The notes below the pieces were generated by a model that saw only the letters and a program-made list of their open reading frames with translations, ran no database searches and was not told where the DNA came from. Both the position numbers and the translations under genes were made by a program. A DNA stretch of 64,000 nucleotides from Rhodocyclaceae bacterium (GTDB taxonomy: Bacteria > Pseudomonadota > Gammaproteobacteria > Burkholderiales > Rhodocyclaceae), in NCBI GenBank assembly GCA_023383815.1, contig JAHDYG010000002.1, positions 1 through 64,000 on the forward strand. Reading direction: 5' to 3'. Shown here piece by piece: positions 34,670 through 42,402 of the stretch (the stretch's first letter is position 1; every line of letters begins with the position of its first letter).

Positions 34670-35680
34670 ATGCTTGAGAAGCAAGGCGGGATTCCGGTCG
34701 GATTGCGAACATACGCACAGCGTCTCGCGCGCGGGTGGCGCGATTTCACGGCGTGGCGGCCGATCAGTCGGCTGCTGCCGTTCGAGCGCGTTCTACTGAA
34801 CCGCCGCAACGGTGAGCAGGCGGTAGTCCGCATGCCGGGGTTCGATGTCCGGGCGTATGCCTCGGTTGCGCAGCCTGCGTATGTCGCGGTCGAGATTGCG
34901 GAAGGGAGCTTCCTCGAACGAAGGCTGGAGTTGCCTCTGGCCTCGGATGATGATCTGAACGAGGCGGTGCGTCTCGAAGTCGAGGCGGTTTCCCCCTTTC
35001 CGGCCGGAGAGGTCGTTTACGGCTGGCGCCGGGTGCGCGACGAAGGTCACGACTGCGCAGTCATTGCGATCAGTTCGAAGCGCTTCGTGCAGGGCAGTCT
35101 TGCGAGGCTCGAAGGCGTTCGGGGTTTCGATGGTATTCCAGAAGTCTGGGCCTCGACGAGCGTGGGCTACGTCGTCCTGCATGGATACGGAGAAGTACGA
35201 CGTGAGGCACAGCACGGCCGCGGCATGAAGCAGCTTGCGTTTGCGTTCGTGGCGGCGACGGTTGCGACCATCGTTCTTGCGCTGACGCCGCTCATGGAGA
35301 AGCGCGAGCAGGCCGTGCAGGCGCAGCGCCAGTTGGCAGGATTGCTTCGTGAGGCAGCTCCCGTGGTCGCATCCAGGGATGAACTGATCGCGGTGCAGGC
35401 ATTGCGCAACGAACTGAAACCACGGACAGAGGGTGGCGTGGACCTGGCAACGGTTCTGGATGGCATCAGCCGAGCCTTGCCGGATGGCGCCTGGCTCGAT
35501 CTTTTTGAGTACAACCCGGGATCGCTCCGGATAGGAGGGCGGGCCGATGATGCTGCAGGCCTGATCCAGGCTCTGCAGGAACTCCGCATCTTCGCCAACG
35601 TGCACGCACCTTCACCCATCGTGCGTGAGCCGCAAACGGGAAAGGAGCGCTTCCTCATCGAGATGGAGTTGCTCCAATGA
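34670..35680 (+). CDS. gspL: Type II secretion assembly protein GspL (PilM/PilN-like, Xps type)
   Basis: A 336-residue bitopic protein: an actin-like cytoplasmic N-terminal region (LELPLASDDDLNEAVRLEVE), a membrane helix at about residues 186-205 (LAFAFVAATVATIVLALTPL) and a short periplasmic ferredoxin-like part containing DGISRALPDGAWLDLFEY. It recruits the GspE ATPase to the platform. The ATG at 34670 is used; a TTG at 34658 overlapping the gspK stop is a possible alternative, with no decisive ribosome site for either. Confidence 0.85.
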   Translation: MLEKQGGIPVGLRTYAQRLARGWRDFTAWRPISRLLPFERVLLNRRNGEQAVVRMPGFDVRAYASVAQPAYVAVEIAEGSFLERRLELPLASDDDLNEAVRLEVEAVSPFPAGEVVYGWRRVRDEGHDCAVIAISSKRFVQGSLARLEGVRGFDGIPEVWASTSVGYVVLHGYGEVRREAQHGRGMKQLAFAFVAATVATIVLALTPLMEKREQAVQAQRQLAGLLREAAPVVASRDELIAVQALRNELKPRTEGGVDLATVLDGISRALPDGAWLDLFEYNPGSLRIGGRADDAAGLIQALQELRIFANVHAPSPIVREPQTGKERFLIEMELLQ

Positions 35681-36255
35681 CGCAGCGGAGCGATCGCGGG
35701 CCGGGCAAGGACGGCGTGTTCACTCTCGTGCACCTGATGTCGGCGCTGCTCGTTTCGGGGTTTGTAATGGCCGCAGCCGTTACGCTTCAGTGGCAGCGCT
35801 ACGAGAGCGTGCTGGAGTCGGCTGCGCCCAGGATTGCGAGGCTCTCGGGCATGCTGGAGGCGCGCGACGCGATCGCCGCCGCGCTCGAAGAATCGCGGGC
35901 CGCAGCGGGTCGCTATGCGTATCCAGCATCGGTGGATGCAGCGCGGGCCGCGTCCGATTTCCAGACTCGTGTGCGTGAGGTGTTTCAGTCCTCCGGAATG
36001 AACGTTGCCGGGTCGCAGCAGTTTCCGATCCGGCCCGGGGAATCCTACGACGAGATCAGCATGAGCGTGTCGGTAGTGGGAACGCTGCCACAATTGAACG
36101 CAGTGCTGACAAGGCTGCAGCATCTCGCTCCTGTCGCGATGGTCGAGCAGCTTCGAATCCAGCCGGTATTCGTCGCGACGGCAGTGGACCAGAAACCGTC
36201 CCAGACCTTGAGCATTCAAGCCAGATTTGTGACCATCCGGATGCGGGGGGCCTGA
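35677..36255 (+). CDS. gspM: Type II secretion protein GspM (Xps type)
   Basis: A 192-residue bitopic protein with one N-terminal helix (LMSALLVSGFVMAAAVTLQW) and a periplasmic coiled-coil plus ferredoxin-like domain (ISMSVSVVGTLPQLNAVLTR). It pairs with GspL in the inner membrane. The start overlaps the gspL stop by four bases and the stop overlaps the next ATG by one. Confidence 0.85.
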   Translation: MTQRSDRGPGKDGVFTLVHLMSALLVSGFVMAAAVTLQWQRYESVLESAAPRIARLSGMLEARDAIAAALEESRAAAGRYAYPASVDAARAASDFQTRVREVFQSSGMNVAGSQQFPIRPGESYDEISMSVSVVGTLPQLNAVLTRLQHLAPVAMVEQLRIQPVFVATAVDQKPSQTLSIQARFVTIRMRGA

Positions 36256-36725
36256 TGCTGACCCGGTTGCTGATGGTCTGGACCTTGCTGGTGCTGCTCA
36301 TCGCGGCTGGTGTGAACCAGGGCGGGTGGGAGGCCTGGCAGCCGCCGAAACCGATTGCTCCGGAACTCGGGCAAGCTGGAAATGCGGTCCCGGGAATGAG
36401 CTCAGGCGGTATGGATGAAGCCTTGCGCCGACCGCCGTTCTGGCCCTCGCGACGTCCCGAAGTCAATGCGCCAGCGGCGTCGCATGCGAGTCTCGAAGGA
36501 GTCAGGCTGCTTGGGCTGGTGATGTCGTCCAAAGAGACGGTCGTCATTTTCGAGCGAGGCGGTCAGCTGGGGCGGCTTTCGGTTGGCGAGGAGCTTCAGG
36601 GGCACAAGTTGTTGGGAATCGAGCAGGGCAGTGCCGTGCTGCAGCGGGAGGGGAGCGAGCCGGTGCTGATCCCGATGCCGCGCATGCGCACGGACGAACT
36701 GCCGGTTCGATCGGGGCAGCGGTGA
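36255..36725 (+). CDS. XpsN/GspC-like inner-membrane linker protein
   Basis: A 156-residue protein with an N-terminal membrane helix (LLMVWTLLVLLIAAGV), a Pro-rich linker, and a small beta domain from about residue 80 (SLEGVRLLGLVMSSKETVVI, IFERGGQLGRLSVGEELQGH, LLGIEQGSAVLQREGSEPVL) with the layout of the GspC homology region. It occupies the place of XpsN between M and D, where it would connect the inner-membrane platform to the secretin. No separate GspC is present, which is the rule for Xps-type systems. Confidence 0.78.
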   Translation: MLTRLLMVWTLLVLLIAAGVNQGGWEAWQPPKPIAPELGQAGNAVPGMSSGGMDEALRRPPFWPSRRPEVNAPAASHASLEGVRLLGLVMSSKETVVIFERGGQLGRLSVGEELQGHKLLGIEQGSAVLQREGSEPVLIPMPRMRTDELPVRSGQR

Positions 36726-36799
36726 ACGCAACATTGTCGCGGCGATTCGTTCCGGGATGCGGCGGATCCTGTCGTCCGGCCGAACATGAAAGGACAGGC

Positions 36800-39052
36800 A
36801 TGAACAATCCAGTCGAAATGACGCCAGGAAAGCGCAAGTACACCCTCGTGCCTGCGATCCTCACGATCGCACTCGTGTCCGGGTGCGCGAGCCCGGGGCC
36901 GCGACAGGACCGGATCACCGAACTCTTGCGCACGGGCGCCTCACCAGAGGTGGTTGCGTCGGCCGTCTCGCGTCCCGCTGATTTGGCGGCGGTATCCGGT
37001 TCAGGGGTGCAGGCTGCGCCGGATGCCATCATCCACAAGGGTACCGGGCCGCTGCTCGCACCCCCTCCCGTGGTTCGAAAGCAGGTCGAGAATCAGGGTG
37101 AATCGGTCACACTCGAGTTTTCCGATGCGCCGCTCGCCGAGGTGATCCAGGCGCTCTTGGGAGATCTCCTGAAGCTTCCCTTCGTCGTCGAGCATGTGCC
37201 ACAGGGAACGGTCTCGTTGAGAACAGGAGCGCCGGTTCCGCGGGACAGCATCCTGCCGATTCTTGAGTCGATGCTCCACAGCAATGGCGCTGCACTGGTC
37301 CGCGATGCGCAGGGTTTCTACCGCGTGACTTCCCAGGAAGGGATCCAGCAGCGCGTGACCAGCCTGCACCGGCCGGACAGCCTGCCCCAGGGCTACGGTC
37401 TCGTCGTGGTGCCGCTGCGATTCGTCGGGGCATCCGAAATGGCCGAGATCATCCGGCCGGTTGCTCCGGCCGAGGCGATCATCCGCGTCGATCCCCTGCG
37501 TAATCTCCTGATCCTGGCCGGAACGAGGGGGCAGCATGAAGGCTGGCTCGAGATCGTGCGAACCTTCGACGTCGACTTTCTTAAGGGAATGTCGCTCGGG
37601 ATTTATCCGCTCGAATACGCGTCGGTGGAGGATGTCTTCGATGCCGTAGGCGTGCTGCTGGGGCGCGAGCCAGGTTCAACCGCATCCGGTGGGGAGTCGA
37701 CGACCGTGGGATCGGCGGTCCGGCTGGTGCCGATCAAGAGGCTGAACAGCCTGATTGCCGTCAGCTCTCGTCCGGAGCATCTGCAGACTGTTCGGGAGTG
37801 GGTTGCCAGGCTGGACCAGCCCGCCGTCAACGACCTGGAGCCTCGCCTGTACGTTTATCCGGTACAGAACGGAACCGCAAGCCACCTTGCAGAGCTGCTC
37901 CGCGCGCTGTATGGAGGCAGAAGCGCCTCCTCCGACCTTTCCGCGCGCAAGGCGGATTCCGGAGTTGCTCCGGGTTTGCGGCCGACCTCGCTGCAAGATG
38001 CGGTCACAGGCGCGAAGGCAGGTTCCGGCGGGGCTGTCCTGTCAGGCAACTCGCCGGCCAGTGGTGCCGCAATGACTTTGCCCGACGCAGACTCCGAGAC
38101 CGCACTCGTGCCGACCGAAGTCGGGCTTGGCGACGAGGTCAAGGTGGTGGCGGACGAACGGACGAATGCGCTCCTGATCCTCGCTCCGCGCAAGGACTAC
38201 CGCAAGATCGAGGCTGCCTTGCGCCAGATCGATGTTGCGCCCAATCAAGTCCTGATCGAGGCCAGCATCGTCGAGGTCCGGCTGACCGATGACCTCAAGC
38301 ACGGCCTGGAATGGACCTTCAGCAGCAGGCTCGGGGGGGGGCGGACCGGTGGCGGAATGCTGAACCTGAATCGCGAGGGTGGAATCGGGCCGGCGCAGCC
38401 CGGCTTCTCGTTCACCGTGACCGGAAGCGGCGGCGATATCCGGGCGGTGCTCAATGCCCTCGCTCAGGACTCCCTGCTGCGGGTGCTCTCCAGCCCCTCA
38501 CTGCTGGTCCTCGACAACCATACGGCGAGCATCCACGTCGGCGACCAGCAGCCCGTCCAGACCGGCACCACGGTCGGAACCAACAGCCTCGTGACGACCA
38601 CCATCGAGTACCGCGACACTGGCGTCATGCTGTCCGTCACGCCCTCGGTGAATGCCGGAGGCCTCGTCGGCATGACAATCCACCAGACCATCACCGACAT
38701 CGGCGACATCGATCAGGCGACCGGACAACGCAGCTTCCTGCAGCGTCAGTTCAAGAGCCGCGTATCGGTCCGCTCCGGCGAGACCATCGTGATGGGTGGC
38801 CTGATCCGCGAGCGAAGTGCGAACGGGCGTGCCGGGGTGCCCGTGCTGCACGACATTCCGGTGGTCGGCAACTTCTTCGGCACGTCGACCAACGAGAAGA
38901 GCAGCACAGAACTGCTGGTCCTGATCACGCCGAGGGTCATCGCGAGTGACGCCGAGTTGCGCGCCGTCAGCGATGAGCTGCGTACCCGGATGCATGCGGC
39001 GCGCCTGCGCCCGGCCGACCTCGGTGCAGGCCCCGCGCCTGCGGGCCGTTGA
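36800..39052 (+). CDS. gspD: Type II secretion secretin GspD (lipoprotein)
   Basis: Outer-membrane gate of the system, 750 residues. A lipoprotein signal ends IALVSGCASPG. N-domains follow: N0-like LEFSDAPLAEVIQALLGDLL, then N1-N3 repeats such as GYGLVVVPLRFVGASEMAEI and VRLVPIKRLNSLIAVSSRPE, then the secretin core with LIEASIVEVRLTDDLKHGLE and the C-terminal VPVLHDIPVVGNFFGT and LLVLITPRVI. ATG 36800 has AGGACAGG in front and gives the lipoprotein signal directly; the frame is open further upstream. As an acylated secretin it may not need a separate pilotin. Confidence 0.93.
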   Translation: MNNPVEMTPGKRKYTLVPAILTIALVSGCASPGPRQDRITELLRTGASPEVVASAVSRPADLAAVSGSGVQAAPDAIIHKGTGPLLAPPPVVRKQVENQGESVTLEFSDAPLAEVIQALLGDLLKLPFVVEHVPQGTVSLRTGAPVPRDSILPILESMLHSNGAALVRDAQGFYRVTSQEGIQQRVTSLHRPDSLPQGYGLVVVPLRFVGASEMAEIIRPVAPAEAIIRVDPLRNLLILAGTRGQHEGWLEIVRTFDVDFLKGMSLGIYPLEYASVEDVFDAVGVLLGREPGSTASGGESTTVGSAVRLVPIKRLNSLIAVSSRPEHLQTVREWVARLDQPAVNDLEPRLYVYPVQNGTASHLAELLRALYGGRSASSDLSARKADSGVAPGLRPTSLQDAVTGAKAGSGGAVLSGNSPASGAAMTLPDADSETALVPTEVGLGDEVKVVADERTNALLILAPRKDYRKIEAALRQIDVAPNQVLIEASIVEVRLTDDLKHGLEWTFSSRLGGGRTGGGMLNLNREGGIGPAQPGFSFTVTGSGGDIRAVLNALAQDSLLRVLSSPSLLVLDNHTASIHVGDQQPVQTGTTVGTNSLVTTTIEYRDTGVMLSVTPSVNAGGLVGMTIHQTITDIGDIDQATGQRSFLQRQFKSRVSVRSGETIVMGGLIRERSANGRAGVPVLHDIPVVGNFFGTSTNEKSSTELLVLITPRVIASDAELRAVSDELRTRMHAARLRPADLGAGPAPAGR

Positions 39053-39089
39053 GGCCCTGTCAATGCACACGGCAAGATCGGGGATGCAG

Positions 39090-39250
39090 TGTTGTTTTTT
39101 TGCCAGTCCCGCGCGAATCAATGCATCCGGGCTTGACGTCGATCCCGTTCGGCGATTAAATCGCATCTGTCCTTTCAATACTTAAGGGGACTGGCGTATA
39201 AGCGCAACGTGACGGACGCACATGGAGTTTTCGCCATGTTGTTTTTTTGC
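39090..39250 (+). repeat. Two copies of a 14-base T-rich word flanking a promoter
   Basis: TGTTGTTTTTTTGC occurs exactly at 39090-39103 and 39237-39250, 147 bases apart, in otherwise GC-rich DNA. GCCAGTCCC right after the first copy (39102-39110) is the reverse complement of GGGACTGGC at 39187-39195. The sequence between holds the promoter of the secreted-protein gene. Confidence 0.7.
39133..39161 (+). promoter_or_regulatory. Sigma-70 promoter of the secreted-protein gene
   Basis: TTGACG, 17 bases, TTAAAT. Start of transcription would fall near 39168, leaving a leader of about 165 bases before the ATG at 39332. A second, weaker box pair (TTGTTT, 15 bases, TATACA ending at 39265) lies closer to the gene. 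The rest of the 279-base gap 39053-39331 holds no gene. Confidence 0.55.
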
Positions 39251-39331
39251 AATGCGTGTTATACAGTCGGAAGCTGAAGATCGTCTTGTGGTCTTCGCAA
39301 GGTTTTTCCATCAAAAGCGAGGAAATTCGTA

Positions 39332-40423
39332 ATGAAACTTAATAAGATTGCTTTCGGTGTTGCGCTGGCCACTGGCGCGATGACCATGGGCGCAACTTCG
39401 GCCATCGCGGCTGACACGCTGCTGTTCCCGTACGTCGTCAACAGCACCACCACCACCACCATCGTCAGCGTGATCGATCGTGGCACCGCGGCTACCGATC
39501 GCTACAACTCCGCTGGTGTTGTGGGCAACGGCGCCGGCTTCAACCGCAATCACTGGCGTCTGCACTTCAAGGATGGCGCAAACGCCACCAACAACGCTGC
39601 GACCTGCGGCGAAATCAACTTCTACCTGCCGACCAGCCCGAATGATCTGCAGACCGTTGATCTCGGCGGTACCTTCGGTGCCACCACTCGTGGCGTGCTG
39701 TTCAACGACCCCAGCACCAACAACAACTGGAACGCCGCTGGTGTGAATTTCAACTTCGCTTCGACGCTCAGCAATCCGATGCGTGGCGCGCTGTTCGTTC
39801 ATAACGCCGAAAGCGCTGTGGGCCAGACGATGCAGGGCGAGGCCATGGTGCTTGAGTTCGCGAACGGCGCGGCTTGGGGCTATCAGGCTCTGGCAGTCGA
39901 TAACGGCGCGGCAAACAACTCTGCCGGTTTCGACTTCTCGGCGCTGGGCTCCACCACCGGCCAGGGTATCACCTTCATGCCGCCGGCTGAGACCTTCACC
40001 CGCCTGTTCGTGACGCCGATGAACGATGCTGGTTCGGCGATGCTTGCAGCCAACGGCGCCAACCTCGGTGCATGGGGTGGCTTCCGTGCTCGCGTCCGCC
40101 TGAACGACGCCGCCGGTGGTGCTGGTGCGGGTGTTGCGTTCGATCGCGACGAGAACCTGGTTTCGGGTTCGCTGCCGCAGGACGTGACGTGCGTCGGCGC
40201 GGTCGACGTCACCGCGATGATTCAGCCGGCGCATACCGCCGCGGGCGGCGCGCTGGCGAACGGCGGCTGGTCCAACCTGATCATCGAAGCTACGCCGGCA
40301 ACGGCTGCGGGCATCCAGACGACCGCGACCGCGAACGTGATCAAGCTCGACTTCAGCCTCGGTGGCCAGTTCAACGGTCAGGGCGTCGGTGCTCCGTTCA
40401 ACAACGCGTATCGCCTGAACTAA
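39332..40423 (+). CDS. Abundant-type secreted protein, Thr/Asn/Ala/Gly-rich, unknown function
   Basis: A 363-residue exported protein; I do not recognise a named family. Signal peptide MKLNKIAFGVALATGAMTMG... with probable cleavage after SAIA (before ADTLLFPYVV). The mature part is rich in Thr, Asn, Ala and Gly with a run of five Thr near the N-terminus (NSTTTTTIVSVID), has two cysteines far apart (ATCGE, VTCVG) and predicted beta-strands, and lacks a C-terminal membrane anchor or sorting tail. GAGGAAA precedes the ATG. Codon use is restricted and lower in GC than neighbours, as in highly expressed genes. It follows the type II secretion operon directly, so a secreted substrate is plausible. 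Confidence 0.8.
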   Translation: MKLNKIAFGVALATGAMTMGATSAIAADTLLFPYVVNSTTTTTIVSVIDRGTAATDRYNSAGVVGNGAGFNRNHWRLHFKDGANATNNAATCGEINFYLPTSPNDLQTVDLGGTFGATTRGVLFNDPSTNNNWNAAGVNFNFASTLSNPMRGALFVHNAESAVGQTMQGEAMVLEFANGAAWGYQALAVDNGAANNSAGFDFSALGSTTGQGITFMPPAETFTRLFVTPMNDAGSAMLAANGANLGAWGGFRARVRLNDAAGGAGAGVAFDRDENLVSGSLPQDVTCVGAVDVTAMIQPAHTAAGGALANGGWSNLIIEATPATAAGIQTTATANVIKLDFSLGGQFNGQGVGAPFNNAYRLN

Positions 40424-40490
40424 GATTGTTTCTCAGCGCCTCGCCGCCCATTGCGGGCGAGGAGGCGCAAAAAGCGATCCGGAGTTCTTC

Positions 40491-40516
40491 GAAGCCGCCG
40501 CAAGGCGGCTTCGTCT
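40491..40516 (+). terminator. Probable rho-independent terminator
   Basis: GAAGCCGCC-GCAA-GGCGGCTTC is a perfect 9-bp stem with a GCAA tetraloop followed by GTCTT. A second hairpin (GCGCCTCGCC paired with GGCGA...GGCGC, 40436-40468) lies just before it. Both follow the secreted-protein gene. The U-tract is short. Confidence 0.6.
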
Positions 40517-40637
40517 TATGTATATCAGGGCAATGCTCAGGCATCGAAGCAGGGTCGGATGCCTGCGGAGTGTTCGAGCGAGAACTCATTTCCATTCGGG
40601 CGGTCTCTTTCCGATTTGGATGAAAGGAATACAAGTG

Positions 40638-42380
40638 ATGCAACGTTCGGTGTTCGGCAAGGTGCTGTGTCTTTTGGGTCTGCTCGCGTTGACCGGTTGC
40701 GGAACACTTGCAACCGTGGGTACGGGAGCGGGGCAGGTGACCGAAGTGGCAACCCTGGGGGGGGTGACGATTCAAGGCCCGGACGCCTGGAATGTCGTTC
40801 CCGCTGCAGGCGGTGGCGTGTGGGGCGTGCGTTACGCGGAACGCAGCCGCCTGATGCTGCGGACGCCCGATGGAAGCGAGAAGCTCCTTGCTGGAGGCGG
40901 AGAGTCGGCGCCGTCCGGGCTTGCGCTGGCGCCTGATGACGCGGGCCTATGGATTGCCTATCGTGACAAGCATCCTGAGAAGAGCCTGTATGTCGCCCAT
41001 TCCAGTGATCTTGAAAGGCGTCATGAGATCGGAGGCGACTCCGACCCGCTCGCTCGAATCTATCTCGAACCGGCTGGCGATGGCGTGCACGCGCTCTGGT
41101 ATGGTGAGCGCCCGCATCCTGCGCATCCCGAGCAGGTTTACTGGCTGTGGTACAACCGCATCCAGAACGGTCAGACTGGAACTCCGCAGCGTCTGATGCA
41201 GGGGTTCTATCCCGCATGGATCGTGGATGGGAATGATGTCGCAGTTCTGTCCTGGTATCGTGGCGACAAGGGGTTCAAGGTCGCGTCGCGGCTCAGCCGC
41301 AACGGCGGCGAATTCGGCCCGGAGCAGAAGCTTCGTGAAACCGCACCGATTGCGGGCGGGATCTCGACTTTCAAGTCCCAGGGTCGCTGGTTCGCCTACT
41401 GGGTCGCACAGCATGGGCAGGATCTGGGGGATTTCCGCATCGAAGGCCTGCGCTCGGACGATCGTGGCGAGAATTGGCAGCCGTTCTCCTGGGGCCTCGA
41501 CGGTCTTGCGGTGATGAACATCGATACCGCGGTCGATGGCAAGGGCCAGATCGCAGTAACAATCAGCGGGAGCTATCAGCATCGGGAGCCGGGCGACAAG
41601 CCGAAGACCTGGCTCGTGACCTCGTCCGACAATGGAACGACCTGGAGCGAGCCGAGGCTCCTGCGTGACCCGAAGTTCGCCTACAGCCAGGCCCGGCTTG
41701 GCAAGGTGGCATTCCTGGATTCCGGGGATCTCCTGGTGCTGGTCGAAGACTGGCGTTCCATCCGCCCCGCCTTGCACTACTGGTTGTCGGTAGACGGCGG
41801 AAAGACCTGGATGATCGAGGACCGTCCGCTCGATTTTGGTGGGGCTGCACACTTTCTCAACCCTGCCCCGAAGTCGATCTACCCGCAAGGGGAGGACGTA
41901 GGTCTCGCGCTCGAGCGGGTCGGCGATGATCTGCATGAACGCGAGATCGTCGCCTATCGTGTTGCAGCAGCGAAGTTGCGGGAAGGCACAGCGGGCGCGA
42001 GCGTTGATGCCCCGGATCCGGCCAGGCTGAAGGCGCGAGTTGAAGCCTACGGCAAGGCCTTGATGACCGAGGACTACCTTGCTGCCTATGCGATGTTCGA
42101 CCCGTTTTACCGAGCACGCACACCGTTCGAGACCTACATGAAGACCCAGGGGCGGATCAATTACCAGGCCTTCGAGGTGCGAGAGGCGAAGACGCACGAG
42201 AACATTGGTGGCGTGGTCGTGCGGATCGTTGCATCGGTGCCGCCCTTCATGCAGGGAGGTAAGCGTTTCGAGGCCATGGATCGGGACCAGGAGATTCCGA
42301 TGATCTGGCTGTGGATCGATGGTGACTGGTACTTCGAGTACTCTTCCGAATCCCTCGGCCTGCGCTATACGCGGTACTGA
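40638..42380 (+). CDS. Lipoprotein with sialidase-type (BNR/Asp-box) beta-propeller
   Basis: A 580-residue exported lipoprotein (lipobox LLALTGCGTL). Three Asp-box repeats are visible: SDDRGENW, SSDNGTTWSEP and SVDGGKTWMIED, which indicates a six-bladed sialidase-like propeller over residues about 35-455. A C-terminal alpha+beta domain from about 465 (EAYGKALMTEDYLAAYAMFD ... IPMIWLWIDGDWYFEY) resembles NTF2-like folds. I do not see the arginine triad that would prove sialidase activity, so a glycan-binding or assembly role is as likely. ATG 40638 has AAGGAA eight bases upstream. It is followed after 22 bases by the GT41 genes. Confidence 0.78.
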   Translation: MQRSVFGKVLCLLGLLALTGCGTLATVGTGAGQVTEVATLGGVTIQGPDAWNVVPAAGGGVWGVRYAERSRLMLRTPDGSEKLLAGGGESAPSGLALAPDDAGLWIAYRDKHPEKSLYVAHSSDLERRHEIGGDSDPLARIYLEPAGDGVHALWYGERPHPAHPEQVYWLWYNRIQNGQTGTPQRLMQGFYPAWIVDGNDVAVLSWYRGDKGFKVASRLSRNGGEFGPEQKLRETAPIAGGISTFKSQGRWFAYWVAQHGQDLGDFRIEGLRSDDRGENWQPFSWGLDGLAVMNIDTAVDGKGQIAVTISGSYQHREPGDKPKTWLVTSSDNGTTWSEPRLLRDPKFAYSQARLGKVAFLDSGDLLVLVEDWRSIRPALHYWLSVDGGKTWMIEDRPLDFGGAAHFLNPAPKSIYPQGEDVGLALERVGDDLHEREIVAYRVAAAKLREGTAGASVDAPDPARLKARVEAYGKALMTEDYLAAYAMFDPFYRARTPFETYMKTQGRINYQAFEVREAKTHENIGGVVVRIVASVPPFMQGGKRFEAMDRDQEIPMIWLWIDGDWYFEYSSESLGLRYTRY

Positions 42381-42402
42381 TGACCACCGAAGTGGAGTGA
42401 GC

